From: Acidovorax sp. NCPPB 4044 | GTDB lineage: Bacteria; Pseudomonadota; Gammaproteobacteria; Burkholderiales; Burkholderiaceae_C | NCBI RefSeq assembly: GCF_028069655.1 | Contig: NZ_JAMCOS010000001.1 | Span: 1,518,001-1,582,000, forward strand | DNA: 64,000 bases | Reading direction: 5' to 3' | In this document: positions 1-8,779 of the stretch, one piece after another | Layout of the letters: the number at the start of each line of letters is the position of its first letter | How positions within the stretch are numbered: the first letter of the stretch is position 1 | The notes under the pieces: model-generated | Seen by the model: only the letters and a program-made list of their open reading frames with translations | Database searches by the model: none | Told to the model about the DNA's origin: nothing | Program-made: the position numbers and the translations under genes

Positions 1-105
1 CGCCAGCCAGGCGTCGAGTTGCGCCTGGCCGCTCGCATCCCACGCCTCGCTCTCGCGCCGCGCCAGCCACTGCGCGGCGGCGTGCTCAATCTGCCTGCTG
101 TCCAT
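1..105 (-). CDS. fecR: FecR-family anti-sigma factor (partial, N-terminus only)
   Basis: The reverse strand from 105 encodes a start reading MDSRQIEHAAAQWLARRES, which runs off the left edge of the window. This is the typical N-terminal cytoplasmic segment (DUF4880) of FecR-type regulators, the membrane proteins that relay occupancy of an outer-membrane siderophore receptor to a FecI-type sigma factor. Its start codon lies inside the 3' end of the upstream sigma-factor gene (20 bp overlap), so the two are translationally coupled, as is usual for fecI-fecR pairs. Only 35 codons are visible; the transmembrane segment and periplasmic domain lie outside the window. Confidence 0.75.
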   Translation of the reverse strand, partial: MDSRQIEHAAAQWLARRESEAWDASGQAQLDAWLA

Positions 106-661
106 CGCGCGTCGACTTGAGTGCCGTGGCAGGCGCCGCAAGCGGAGGCGCCGCCGAGCCGTGGAAATAATCGGCCAGCAGGCGAATGCCCTTGGCCATG
201 TGTTTCTCTACGGTTTTTTCGCTGATACCCAGATGCACGGCGACCTCCTTCTGCGACAGTTCCTGCACACGGCGCAGCCACACCACTTCGCGGCAGCGGT
301 CCGGCAACCGATCGAAGGCATGGGTCAGGCGGGCGAGCAACTGGCGTCCTCCCATCCAGCGTTCCGGGGTGCACTCCTCCACTAAGACGAGCAGGGCGTC
401 CGGATCACCCACTGCTTCGATGGAGACCACCCGGCTGCGCCGGATGCGATCGGTGACCAGGTGATTGGCCGTGGCAAAGAGGAATGCCCGAGGGATGTCT
501 GGAAGCTGGCGGCTGGCCGACTCGTAGACGCGCGCATAGACCTCCTGGCGCAGATCGTGAACGTCATCGGGGTTGGGCCAGCATCGCCTCAGATAGGCGA
601 CCAGGGCGGTCTCGTGGATGAGGATGTGCTGGACAAACCATTCGTCGACGGCGCTGGACAT
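86..661 (-). CDS. ECF sigma factor, FecI family
   Basis: The protein is 191 residues, the normal size of an iron-starvation ECF sigma factor. Region 2 is seen in the first third (DVHDLRQEVYARVYE, then a DxIRRSR stretch). Region 4 is seen near residues 115-165, with LPDRCREVVWLRRVQ followed by the helix-turn-helix SQKEVAVHLGISEKTVEKHM. It is expected to direct RNA polymerase to iron-uptake promoters. The downstream fecR fragment overlaps its stop codon, and a TonB-dependent siderophore receptor lies 5 kb away on the same strand, possibly its target, although unrelated genes now separate them. The extension after residue 165 (SAAPPLAAPATALKS) is low-complexity. Confidence 0.85.
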   Translation of the reverse strand: MSSAVDEWFVQHILIHETALVAYLRRCWPNPDDVHDLRQEVYARVYESASRQLPDIPRAFLFATANHLVTDRIRRSRVVSIEAVGDPDALLVLVEECTPERWMGGRQLLARLTHAFDRLPDRCREVVWLRRVQELSQKEVAVHLGISEKTVEKHMAKGIRLLADYFHGSAAPPLAAPATALKSTRDGQQAD

Positions 662-1057
662 TCGGCCAGATTAGCCCAAACGGCCGCGCTTGGCAGCACC
701 GTTCGCGCACCGATGGAGGGTAGGGAAATGGCGCGCTCGTTCGACGCTCGTCGCAGAGGCGCTCTGTTGCAGGACGGGGCGAAGCAGGATTGCCGGCAAC
801 GGATTGCCAAGCGAATCCTCCTCTGGTGGAACGGCGGTGGTTTCCTGAATTGCTGCATCGGTGAGAGCGGTTGGGATGCGGCGAATGGGGCGCATCGCCC
901 GCGGCATGCGGTGGGGAAGTCGGCTCTTCATTCGTCTTGATACAGGCAGGGCGGCTGAGTGCATGGCGCGGGCGGTTGGAGTTCGAACTGGCCTGTGCAG
1001 CCTGCCTCCCTGAATCTGCCCATGTGTTTCCTGACCCAACCACCAAGGAAGAGATCG
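662..1057. other. Intergenic region between sigma factor and exported protein
   Basis: This is a divergent spacer of about 400 bp between the reverse-strand sigma gene and the forward-strand exported protein. Reading frames cross it on both strands but none shows a ribosome-binding site with a recognisable protein. I see no convincing tRNA, terminator or repeat. It probably holds the two divergent promoters. Confidence 0.4.
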
Positions 1058-1513
1058 ATGAAACTTCGTTATCGTCTGCGTCAAATACCGGCAACGGCCG
1101 TGCTTCTTGCCGCGCTGTTCGGCGGTGCCGTTGCATCCGCACACGCGGACACACCGCGTGCAGAAATCGCCTCGCAGGTGAAGACCTATGCGTCCAAGGA
1201 TGGCATCAAGGCATGGACGCTGCGGTACGGACCGCGCGAGAAGAACCAGGCCCTGATCCAGGTCACGGACTCCGACAGCGCGATCGACAAAAAGATTCTG
1301 TTGGCGACCACCGCCGCGACGGAGAAGGACACCCGCTACACGGTGCAGCTCAACGGCCGGCCCTATGTGCTGCTGATCCTGAGTGGAAGTGCCGGTGAGC
1401 TCTATGTTCCCGGATCCCCGAACCCTGCGTGGGTGCGTTACGACGAGTACCTTTCCGCGCAGAGCAATCCCGAGCATTACCTGACGGACTACGAGCAACA
1501 GGGCAAGCAATAG
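1058..1513 (+). CDS. Exported hypothetical protein
   Basis: The start at 1058 (MKLRYRLRQ) is chosen because AAGGAAGAG lies just upstream and because it gives a clean Sec signal peptide: basic n-region, hydrophobic core AVLLAALFGGAVASA, and a likely cleavage site after AHA near residue 28. The mature protein of about 120 residues has no motif I recognise. It is rich in Tyr, Lys and Asp and looks like a small periplasmic protein. An upstream in-frame ATG at 959 would bury the signal peptide and is rejected. Function unknown. Confidence 0.6.
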   Translation: MKLRYRLRQIPATAVLLAALFGGAVASAHADTPRAEIASQVKTYASKDGIKAWTLRYGPREKNQALIQVTDSDSAIDKKILLATTAATEKDTRYTVQLNGRPYVLLILSGSAGELYVPGSPNPAWVRYDEYLSAQSNPEHYLTDYEQQGKQ

Positions 1514-1597
1514 ACGCGTAGTGGAGCGCTACTGGCTGCAAAGCGCGACCGTGCCTCTCGGTCGCGAACGCCATCCGGTCCTGATCGAGGGATGTTC

Positions 1598-2728
1598 CTA
1601 GTTGGGCAACATCCCGAATTGACCAGCCCCCCACCTGTCGAAAGTCATGCCAAGGCCTGGAGGGGGCGTTGCGCGCGTCCAGCATCCCTGACTTTCACAA
1701 TCGAAGAAATCGACCGGAACAGGGCCGAGATCATCCTGAATGACCTGGTATGCGTAGTTGCAATAGACCTGGCTGCCGCGAAAGACAGACACGGCCACGC
1801 GCTGAATTCCGGTCCCATGCATTCGCTTCAGCAGATGCCGGTCATGCTCCCAAATCCCCCACCCGAACAGCGTCAGCGTGGATCGGGGCGATGTCAGCAC
1901 CTCCCGGTACACGGTAGCGAGGTAGTAGCTGTTCTGGATCGACGACACTTTCTGCTGCATCGTTCCCTCGCTGACGAACAGCGGAACGAAACGTTCGCTG
2001 CGCCAAGCATCGAGAATGGCCTCCAGCAAGCCTGCGCCGGCGCTGTGGATCTTCAACTCCTGCTCGACCCTATTGCGGCAAAGCGCCAGATTTCCGTGCG
2101 GATAGAAAACCAAGGTGTTGGTCTGCTCCCAATAGAGCTCTCGGAATTTCTGCCAAGCATCATCGAACGCACCGTGCGTTCCGTTTCCGAGGAAGCAATC
2201 CTTGAAGCGATGACCGTCTTGCACGTTCAGTCCATAGGTCATCGTCCAGTAGACCAACAAGTCGTAGTTCAACGAAATGACCGTATCGAACCCTTTCAGG
2301 AACTGGTACATGCTGGGCAGCAGGCCGTTCACCGCTTCGTACTGGGGATGTACATCGCGAACGGCCTGTATCAAGCAGTCTCTGACACGCACATAGGCCT
2401 GGTGCGTGCGATCGTCGGGGATTCGTAGCGACTTATTGACGTTGGATGCCTGCCAGACCAAGCGAAGGATCAGCTCGAAGTCCGGTGTCCCAAAAAAACG
2501 GAACAAGCGATCCACATCCTCTGTGATCAGACCTTCTCGCTGGGCATGCTCAAGCAGTGAGCCGTAGCCGAAGCTGGGAGACACGGCCATGCTGGCACCG
2601 TTGCCCAGCAGGATCGTGCCTCGGTGGTAGTGGGGTGCGATCTGCATCCATTGCGCGATGGGATGTGGCACTTCGGGTTTCTCCCTTTGGTTGCTCGTAC
2701 GGCCCTGTTTGGAGGGATTGTGGCGCAT
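1598..2728 (-). CDS. SIR2-like DUF4917-type protein
   Basis: This 376-residue protein has features of the SIR2-like/DUF4917 group: a nucleotide-binding loop ILLGNGASMA near residues 40-48, a central SLNYDLLVYW motif near residue 150, and a late FGWGIWEHDRHLL segment where SIR2-fold proteins carry another conserved strand-loop. SIR2-like domains in several bacterial anti-phage systems hydrolyse NAD+, so an NADase defence role is possible but is inference. No second defence gene is adjacent; a toxin-antitoxin pair lies divergently upstream. The start at 2728 has only a weak Shine-Dalgarno; an internal Met at 2647, just before the GNGAS loop, is an alternative. The leader upstream contains short direct repeats. 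Confidence 0.6.
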   Translation of the reverse strand: MRHNPSKQGRTSNQREKPEVPHPIAQWMQIAPHYHRGTILLGNGASMAVSPSFGYGSLLEHAQREGLITEDVDRLFRFFGTPDFELILRLVWQASNVNKSLRIPDDRTHQAYVRVRDCLIQAVRDVHPQYEAVNGLLPSMYQFLKGFDTVISLNYDLLVYWTMTYGLNVQDGHRFKDCFLGNGTHGAFDDAWQKFRELYWEQTNTLVFYPHGNLALCRNRVEQELKIHSAGAGLLEAILDAWRSERFVPLFVSEGTMQQKVSSIQNSYYLATVYREVLTSPRSTLTLFGWGIWEHDRHLLKRMHGTGIQRVAVSVFRGSQVYCNYAYQVIQDDLGPVPVDFFDCESQGCWTRATPPPGLGMTFDRWGAGQFGMLPN

Positions 2729-2812
2729 TCAGGCAATCCATTCACCTTGCGCTGGAACCCAGCCTTTTGGCCTTTTTTGGGTAGAGCCTTTCCCCTTGAT
2801 GCCCCTTCCATT

Positions 2813-2864
2813 CCCCTTTGCATCAGCCCCTTTGCATCCGGGGGCAAAGCTGCCCCTTTTGCAT
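2813..2864. repeat. Short direct repeats in leader of the SIR2-like gene
   Basis: The 12-mer CCCCTTTGCATC occurs at 2813-2824 and 2827-2838, and a variant CCCCTTTTGCAT at 2853-2864. The surrounding 100 bp is rich in CCCCTT tracts, which read AAGGGG on the strand of the downstream SIR2-like gene. They lie 85-136 bp upstream of that gene and could be operator sites or expanded low-complexity sequence. Confidence 0.5.
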
Positions 2865-2909
2865 TCAACGCAGGCAAGATCGACTTGCGCCAGACCATAG
2901 GGGGTGTAG

Positions 2910-2931
2910 GATATACATTACTTTGTATATC
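2910..2931. promoter_or_regulatory. Inverted-repeat operator of the AbrB/PIN module
   Basis: GATATACA (2910-2917) and TGTATATC (2924-2931) form a perfect inverted repeat around a 6-bp spacer. It sits 13 bp before the antitoxin start and next to the ribosome-binding site GAGGTGG. The position and symmetry match autoregulatory operators of AbrB-type antitoxins. Confidence 0.65.
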
Positions 2932-2944
2932 TTGAGGTGGCGCT

Positions 2945-3178
2945 ATGCAAGTCGCGAAGTGGGGTAACAGCTTGGCGGTGCGTCTGCCGTCGAGTCTGGT
3001 GGAGGCGCTGGAACTGCGGGAAGGAGATGACATCGAGATCGTCGTCGACGACCCGCGCTTGTTCGCGGTACGCAAGAAGCCGGGACCAGAGGCCATGCTG
3101 GAGCGGCTCCGTGCCTTCCGCGGCAAGTTGCCAGCGGACTTCAAATTCAACCGGGACGAGGCCAATGGCCGCGGGTAA
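2945..3178 (+). CDS. AbrB/MazE-type antitoxin (VapB-like)
   Basis: The 77-residue protein starts MQVAKWGNSLAVRLP, the standard opening of SpoVT/AbrB swapped-hairpin DNA-binding antitoxins, and continues with LVEALELREGDDIEIVV. The C-terminal 35 residues would wrap the partner toxin. The start is supported by GAGGTGG 5 nt upstream and a perfect inverted-repeat operator. The gene overlaps the following PIN-domain toxin by 14 bp, the usual antitoxin-first arrangement. Confidence 0.85.
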   Translation: MQVAKWGNSLAVRLPSSLVEALELREGDDIEIVVDDPRLFAVRKKPGPEAMLERLRAFRGKLPADFKFNRDEANGRG

Positions 3179-3578
3179 GGGCAAAGTGTTCCTCGACAGC
3201 AACGTGGTGCTTTACCTGCTGTCGGAGGATGCGGCGAAGGCGGACGGCGCGGAGGCCTTGCTGCAGCGCAGACCCGTCATCAGCGTCCAGGTGCTCAATG
3301 AAGTGACCCACGTCTGCGTGCGCAAGCTCAGAATGGGATGGGATGAGGTTGGACAGTTCCTTGCACTGGTGCGGTCGTTCTGCAAGATTGTCCCCTTGAC
3401 GGTCGATGTGCATGACCGCGCTCGCCAGTTGGCGCAGCGGCACCAGCTTTCGTTCTACGACGCCTGCATCGTGGCGGCGGCAACCATCGAGGGATGCCAG
3501 ACCCTCTACTCCGAAGACATGCACCACGGCCTCATCATCGAGGAAAGCCTGTCGATCCGGAACCCGTTCAACGTCTGA
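3165..3578 (+). CDS. PIN-domain toxin (VapC-like ribonuclease)
   Basis: The start at 3165 lies inside the antitoxin gene and gives a 137-residue PIN domain. Acidic active-site residues are visible: Asp in VFLDSNVVLYLL near residue 10, Glu in VLNEVTHV near residue 46, and Asp in SFYDACIVAAA near residue 102, with a further acidic position in LYSEDM. VapC toxins cleave initiator tRNA or rRNA when the antitoxin is degraded. The pair stands between the SIR2-like gene and a relic of conjugation genes and probably stabilises that segment. Confidence 0.85.
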   Translation: MAAGKGKVFLDSNVVLYLLSEDAAKADGAEALLQRRPVISVQVLNEVTHVCVRKLRMGWDEVGQFLALVRSFCKIVPLTVDVHDRARQLAQRHQLSFYDACIVAAATIEGCQTLYSEDMHHGLIIEESLSIRNPFNV

Positions 3579-3606
3579 TTTCGAGGAACTGCAGGAGGGC
3601 ACTCCG

Positions 3607-3981
3607 ATGGCAACTTCTCAGCCGAATGCATCATTGAGCCGTAGAGCAGGGCGTGCGACCGCGCGAGCGTGGCGTTGGCTGCTTTTTCGGAATAAGCAGT
3701 TCACGGAAAGGCTGATTGCTGCAGGGGCGCCTGCCGGTTTGGCAAAAGGCGTAAGTGCCTGCGTCCTGCTGCTGGTGGTCGGCGTTCTGCTCTACGCAGC
3801 GTTCTGGTTTGCCGCCGCGGTTCTGATTCTGGCTCTGGGCTTTGGGTTCGCTGCCAATGCGGCTGATGCGCTGGAGGAAGAGGACGAGCCGCCTCAATGG
3901 CGCAACGGCCTTCTAGGGTTCGGCCTTTACGACAAAGACGGCGTTCGGATCGATCCCTACGATCCGAACGAATTGGAGTAG
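3607..3981 (+). CDS. DUF3742 family protein (ICE-associated)
   Basis: The start at 3607 follows a strong GCAGGAGGG. The 124-residue protein has a basic N-terminus, a long hydrophobic stretch from about residue 45 to 80 (VSACVLLLVVGVLLYAAFWF and following), and an acidic tail ending NGLLGFGLYDKDGVRIDPYD. This pattern is that of DUF3742, found at the end of the conjugation module of GI-type ICEs next to a TraG_N-domain protein. Here it ends 3 bp from the stop of just such a gene in the opposite orientation. The rest of that conjugation module is absent, so it is probably a remnant. Confidence 0.7.
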   Translation: MATSQPNASLSRRAGRATARAWRWLLFRNKQFTERLIAAGAPAGLAKGVSACVLLLVVGVLLYAAFWFAAAVLILALGFGFAANAADALEEEDEPPQWRNGLLGFGLYDKDGVRIDPYDPNELE

Positions 3982-3984
3982 AGG

Positions 3985-5490
3985 CTACTTCAGAGCCTTC
4001 AATGCTATCCCGCCGCCCTTGCTGCCAGCCGCTTTGGCGTCGCCTACGCTGCTGGTGAGTCCTTGCACGAAAGCTCCAGCGCGTACACCTGCCCACGCGA
4101 GCGCGCTGACCCAGAATGCCGGCAGGACAAGAAACATGCTCGCCATCACGAAGTTGAGCAGCATGTCGCCGAACGCGTTGTTCAGTCCTAGCAATGGATT
4201 GAAATTGCTGTGCGGTGAATTCCACCCGTAAAGCGCGTCCAGGATTGTGCTGTCGATCCAGCGGGCCAGTTGGAACCAGAAGTCCACGAAGAAGAGTGCG
4301 AACTGCACGCAACTCATCGTCACCACGGCCTTGAGGTCGTAGGTGCCGAACAAAAGCACCATCGGCACGCAGATCACCATGGCCATCTTGAGGAACGACA
4401 GCACCATCGGCAGGGCCTGTCGGACGACGTCCATGGCCGGAAAGAACCCGACGGAGCCAGCGGCGAGGCCCACATCGGCTGCACCTCGCGTGACGATATT
4501 GGGCAGGGTCATGTCCACCTGACCACCATAGTCGGCATAGGCCCGTCCCTGATTCATCGTCTGCTGGCGGGGCGCGGCGATGGCGCGAATGATCGCGTCG
4601 TCGGCCTGCTGCCGCGAAACGAAGCTTGCCCAGCGTCCCACGCGGGCAAGCAGGCCTGGGTCCACCTGGGCCAGCAGCCGGCTGCGCAAACCCCGTTCGC
4701 CATCGCTCCACCATTGGCTGCAGGTAGGGTAGCCGCCGCCGTTCTGTACTTGTGCCAGCCCTGCGTCGCGGGTCGTGTCGTAAGGCCATGACGCGCGGGG
4801 TGTCTGGGAGTGGTAGCTGTCGTAGAAGCCACCCGTGCCCAGAAAATAGCTGGACCCGATCCAGGTCACATCGTCCATCTGGGCCTGCGAGAGTTCGGGC
4901 CGTCCCATGAAGAACTTCGCCCGTGCGGGCCCGTAACAGTCGCGGGTGAAGTCGGCCACCTCCTGGGCCAGCACCGGGTCGTCGATGCGCGTGCTGTCGA
5001 TGTCCATGCGCATCTGCCGCAGGTCCGTTCCGCAGGGGATGGCCGCGACGGCCGCACCGGTCACGGCCTTGGAGATGGCATGCATGAAGAACCACCACAC
5101 CGGCACCCGCGCACTCTGGTTGTTGAGCGTGGTGAAGGCTTGCGACCACCGCGTGTCCTGCGGTGTCGCCACATCGACCTTGCACTGCTTGGAGCGGCTC
5201 GCATCGAACTGGATCGTCTGGAGATCCACATCGATGAAGGGGATGCCGGCGAACAGGATCACCACGACGGCGGCCCACACGCGGTTCTCGATGCGGGCGG
5301 CCGAAAGCACGCCCTTGTTGCCTTCGTCCGCTCCCTCTCCCCGAGCCCGCAGCCATTCCTGGACGACGATGGCGACGAAGGGCAGGGCGAACGCGCCGCT
5401 CGCGACGAGGATGTTCCAGACGCCGTTCTGGACGATCCAGCCCACGAGGGTGAGGTAGTACTCAATGTAGTCGGTCGTGTAGAGCGTCAT
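3985..5490 (-). CDS. TraG N-terminal domain conjugal transfer protein (GI-type ICE)
   Basis: The start MTLYTTDYIEYYLTLVGWIV at 5490 is preferred over the longer frame because GAGG lies 6 nt upstream and because this is how members of the TraG_N mating-pair protein family begin. The 501-residue protein has hydrophobic segments near residues 15-50, 75-95 and several between about 370 and 480, with a Cys-containing periplasmic stretch between, consistent with an inner-membrane mating-channel component. It differs from the Trb system at 57-64 kb, so the window holds pieces of two conjugation lineages. No neighbouring T4SS genes accompany it except the convergent DUF3742 gene. Confidence 0.75.
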   Translation of the reverse strand: MTLYTTDYIEYYLTLVGWIVQNGVWNILVASGAFALPFVAIVVQEWLRARGEGADEGNKGVLSAARIENRVWAAVVVILFAGIPFIDVDLQTIQFDASRSKQCKVDVATPQDTRWSQAFTTLNNQSARVPVWWFFMHAISKAVTGAAVAAIPCGTDLRQMRMDIDSTRIDDPVLAQEVADFTRDCYGPARAKFFMGRPELSQAQMDDVTWIGSSYFLGTGGFYDSYHSQTPRASWPYDTTRDAGLAQVQNGGGYPTCSQWWSDGERGLRSRLLAQVDPGLLARVGRWASFVSRQQADDAIIRAIAAPRQQTMNQGRAYADYGGQVDMTLPNIVTRGAADVGLAAGSVGFFPAMDVVRQALPMVLSFLKMAMVICVPMVLLFGTYDLKAVVTMSCVQFALFFVDFWFQLARWIDSTILDALYGWNSPHSNFNPLLGLNNAFGDMLLNFVMASMFLVLPAFWVSALAWAGVRAGAFVQGLTSSVGDAKAAGSKGGGIALKALK

Positions 5491-5683
5491 GCGAGCCTCG
5501 GCCGTCATTCGTGACCAACGGGCCATCATGGCGGTCGAAGGATCCATGAGTGCGAGGCAATAGGCGCGGCAGCAGAACCGTATTGCGGCAGGGTGACGAT
5601 TTCTGGGCTGGCCCGGTGGATGCTCGATCCACCAGACTCGCACCCTGCAGGTTACAGCCGGCGGCGCGGCCGGCACATGCTTC

Positions 5684-7855
5684 TCACCATCGATAGATTG
5701 CGGTGGCGATCACGCGGCGTTCGTCGCCGTAATAGCAGTTGCCGTACTGGTCGCAATTGCCGATGTAGGTCTTGTCGGTCAGGTTGCGCACGTTCAGCGC
5801 GAAGGTCCAGCGGTCGATGTCGTAGCCGATCATCGCGTCGAACACCGTGAAGGACGGGACCTTGCCCGGCGCGGCGTTCAGGTCGCCGTAGTTCGACCCC
5901 GTGAAGCGGGCGCCCAGCCCCACCTTGATGCGGTTCGGGAAGCGGTAGTCGGCCCAGAGCGCTGCGGCATTGCGCGACACGGCCGTGAGCGGCTTGCCGA
6001 TCTCGCGCGCGGTGCTGCTGGCCGTGATCTCGGCCGTGGGCGTGTAGGTGTAGGAGCCCACGAGGTTCAGGCGGGGCAGCACCTCGGCCGAGGCTTCCAG
6101 TTCGAGCCCGCGCACCTGCACCTCGCCGGTCTGGCGCGGCACGAAGTTGTCGTCGGCGGTCAGGTAGTTCTTGCGGCGCAGATCGAAGATCGCCGCGCTG
6201 TAGCTCTGCTTGCCGCCTTCGGGCTGGTAGCGCACGCCGGCTTCGTATTGGCGGCCGGTCTCAGGCTTGAACGGCTGGCCCGTGGCGGGATTGCGCGTGG
6301 CCGTGGGCACGAAGGATTCGGTATAGCTCACGTACGGCGCCCAGCCGTTCGGCGCCAGGTAGGTGAGGCCGGCGCGCTTGGTGGCGCGGCTCTCGGAGAT
6401 CTTGGTGTGGCTGCCGTCCAGGCGGCTGTCCACCTCGCTGCTGGCGCGGTCGTAGCGCGCGCCCAGGGTCAGCAGCCAGCGGTCGTGCCACTTGATCTGG
6501 TCCTGCACGTAGAAGCCGGTCTGCGCCAGCGTGGCGACGCCGTCGTACCACGGGGCCGGGATCTGCACCGCGCCGCCGTACACGGGGTTGTAGATGTTGA
6601 GCGAGCTGGCCGAGCCGCCGCTGTAGCTGGTCTGGTCGATGCGCGTGCGCTGGTAGTCCAGGCCCACGAGCACCGTCTGCTGCACGTCACCCGAGCGCAG
6701 GCGCGTCTCCAGCTGGTTGTCGAGGTTCAACGCGCGGATGCGCTCGTTGCTGCCCGACACGGTGCGGCGCAGCGTCGTGAAGTTGGCCGGGTCGCGCGGG
6801 TTGGCGGGGTTCACGGTGATGAAGTTGCGGCCCTGGACGGCGCTGTAGTCCACGTCGAGGTGGCTGTAGCGCGCGTTCTGGCGCACGGTGAAGGCCTCGT
6901 TGATGCGGTGCTCGAACAGATAGCCGACCATCGAGGTGTCGAGGTCGAACCGGTTGTGCGTTGGGTCGCTGGCGAAGAGCCCGCTCGGGATGAACGTGCC
7001 GATGGCCGTCGGCACGAGCGAGCCCACGGCGGGGCGCGTGCGCGAGAACACGCCCGCGCGGGTGCGGCCGAACTGCGAAAGCAGCGTGAGGCTGGTGTCG
7101 CTCGAAGGCTTCCAGGTGAGCGAGGGCGCGATGAACGTGCGGTCGTCCTTCATGCCGCCGGCCGGCAGCTCGGCATCGCGCGTGAGCGCGGTGAGGCGGT
7201 AGAGCAGGGTGCCGTCCTCGCGCAGCGGGCCGGAGAAGTCCCCCGCGATCTGCTTGCGCCCGTGGTCGCCCACCTGCACCTGCACCTCGCGCAGGGGCTC
7301 GGCCGTCGGGCGCTTGCTCACCGCGTTCACGAGGCCGCCGGGGCCGCTCTGGCCGTAGAGCACCGAGGCCGGGCCGCGCAGCAGCTCGATGCGCTCGGCG
7401 CCGTAGCTCTCGATCGGCCAGATGCCCCAGTTGCCGTTGTTGCGCAGCGGCATGCCGTCCAGGTAGAAGCCCGGCGCATACGCATCGAAGCCGCGCAGCG
7501 AGATCCAGTCATAGCGTGAATCGGCGCCGAAGCGCGTGGGAATCACGCCCGGGGAGTAGCTGAGCGCCTCTTTCACGTTGGTCGCGCCTTGCGTTGTCAT
7601 GCGATCGGCAGGGATCACGGAAATCGACTGGGGGGTCTCGATCAAAGGCGTGTCGGTTTTTGTCCCGGTGGAGCTGCGCTGCGCTGGGTTGGATTGCTGG
7701 ATCACTGTCACGGTGGGCAGGACAGAGAGGTCTGCGGACGCAGTGGGCTGCGTTTGCGCTGCCGCGGTTGGAGGGGCGGACACGCTGGCCAGGATGATGG
7801 CCGCGAGCGGCGTCATGCGCAGCGCATGGCAGCGCCTGGTAAAGGTGTGTGTCAT
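5684..7855 (-). CDS. TonB-dependent siderophore receptor
   Basis: This 723-residue outer-membrane receptor starts at 7855, supported by GGAGCTCC upstream; a longer frame to 7942 would mask the signal peptide. After the signal peptide (PLAAIILASVSAPPTAAAQ) comes a plug domain with ETPQSISVIPADRM, SLRGFDAYAPGFYLDG and ERIELLRGPASVLYGQSGPG, then a beta-barrel ending in the aromatic YRW. This is the FhuA/FoxA-like TonB siderophore receptor family, which imports ferric hydroxamate-type siderophores using TonB energy. No FecA-type signalling extension is obvious, so direct control by the FecI-like sigma factor is uncertain. Confidence 0.88.
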   Translation of the reverse strand: MTHTFTRRCHALRMTPLAAIILASVSAPPTAAAQTQPTASADLSVLPTVTVIQQSNPAQRSSTGTKTDTPLIETPQSISVIPADRMTTQGATNVKEALSYSPGVIPTRFGADSRYDWISLRGFDAYAPGFYLDGMPLRNNGNWGIWPIESYGAERIELLRGPASVLYGQSGPGGLVNAVSKRPTAEPLREVQVQVGDHGRKQIAGDFSGPLREDGTLLYRLTALTRDAELPAGGMKDDRTFIAPSLTWKPSSDTSLTLLSQFGRTRAGVFSRTRPAVGSLVPTAIGTFIPSGLFASDPTHNRFDLDTSMVGYLFEHRINEAFTVRQNARYSHLDVDYSAVQGRNFITVNPANPRDPANFTTLRRTVSGSNERIRALNLDNQLETRLRSGDVQQTVLVGLDYQRTRIDQTSYSGGSASSLNIYNPVYGGAVQIPAPWYDGVATLAQTGFYVQDQIKWHDRWLLTLGARYDRASSEVDSRLDGSHTKISESRATKRAGLTYLAPNGWAPYVSYTESFVPTATRNPATGQPFKPETGRQYEAGVRYQPEGGKQSYSAAIFDLRRKNYLTADDNFVPRQTGEVQVRGLELEASAEVLPRLNLVGSYTYTPTAEITASSTAREIGKPLTAVSRNAAALWADYRFPNRIKVGLGARFTGSNYGDLNAAPGKVPSFTVFDAMIGYDIDRWTFALNVRNLTDKTYIGNCDQYGNCYYGDERRVIATAIYRW

Positions 7856-8305
7856 TAGGGGAGCTCCTTCGATGGCAGGGCCCGGTCGCGGGCATGAGAT
7901 GCGCCGCTTCCAGAGGGGTGGTGAAGATGGCTGCCTGGGCACTGGCCTGGGTGGCGAAGGGATGCTGCGGTCGTACCGCGACCCGAAGGAGTGCGGTACG
8001 GTGTTCGTTCAAGGTGGGCTCAAAGCCGGGGCGTGCTTTGAAGGCGGTAGCGGGGTTGTCTTTTTCTCTATCGAGATCAAGGGGGGGAATTACTGTCGTG
8101 CTGACGAAAGCGCGGACGGGAAGCCAAGGCCGCTGGCTCCTTTCGTGGCCGATGCGGCCCATTGACGTTTGCGGTCAGCGCTGGCAGTTTGTGCGCGCTG
8201 CGTGCGCAGCCACATCGCCTTCGCGTAGCACTGAGGCGAGACCAGCGGCGTCGGGTGCGGCTTCTCGGTGATGCGGAGGCCGCGACCAACCCAAGGGAGC
8301 AAGGT
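7856..8305. other. Intergenic region between TonB receptor and STY0301-type gene
   Basis: This divergent spacer of 450 bp is crossed by frames on both strands, none with a credible start and protein. It must carry the promoter of the receptor. I looked for a canonical Fur box and saw no clear match. Confidence 0.4.
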
Positions 8306-8761
8306 ATGGATGGATCTGCAATGAAGCTGCTGTGGGCACTCGCGCTGGGTTGGGCCTGTACGCCCGCCGCGGCGAAGGAAACGCTGCAATGTCCCGATAC
8401 GCTGCGCGTTTCCGACGCGGTGTTGCAGAGCCCGGACCTGCCGGCCGGGACGGGGATCGATTTGGAGCGCCATGGTTCGCTGAGCCTGTTCTCGGTAGGG
8501 GTGTATTCGGGCCATCCGCGCGACATGGCCCAGTTGATCCCGAGCAATGAGGGGGAGGCGCAGCCGCGTGGGAAATTGATCTCCATCTGGCGATTCGAAG
8601 GCCCCTATCCCTACGGCAAATACCTTGTGTGCGCCTATGGTCCCGTCGGGAGCGTCCAGGTCTACAAGCGCGTTGGCGATGCAGTGGCTGTCTGCACGGG
8701 AACGGCGAAGAAAGATGCGGCGCACGACGTCGTCCTCAGCGCGTCTTTTGAGTGCGAGTGA
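8306..8761 (+). CDS. STY0301 family exported protein
   Basis: The start at 8306 has GGGAG six bases upstream. The 151-residue protein has a short signal peptide (MKLLWALALGWACTPAAAK) and a mature part beginning with a Cys-containing strand, LQCPDTLRV, and ending VLSASFECE. This pattern matches the small exported STY0301 family, whose biochemical function is unknown. A second small membrane-protein gene follows within 20 bp, so the two probably form an operon. Confidence 0.6.
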   Translation: MDGSAMKLLWALALGWACTPAAAKETLQCPDTLRVSDAVLQSPDLPAGTGIDLERHGSLSLFSVGVYSGHPRDMAQLIPSNEGEAQPRGKLISIWRFEGPYPYGKYLVCAYGPVGSVQVYKRVGDAVAVCTGTAKKDAAHDVVLSASFECE

Positions 8762-8779
8762 GTTTTGGAGGTGTCCGGT

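Noticed and set aside
6248..7519. A 423-codon forward frame opposite the TonB receptor
   Set aside because: It is antisense to a clear receptor gene and consists mostly of Ala, Arg, Val and His residues with no motif.
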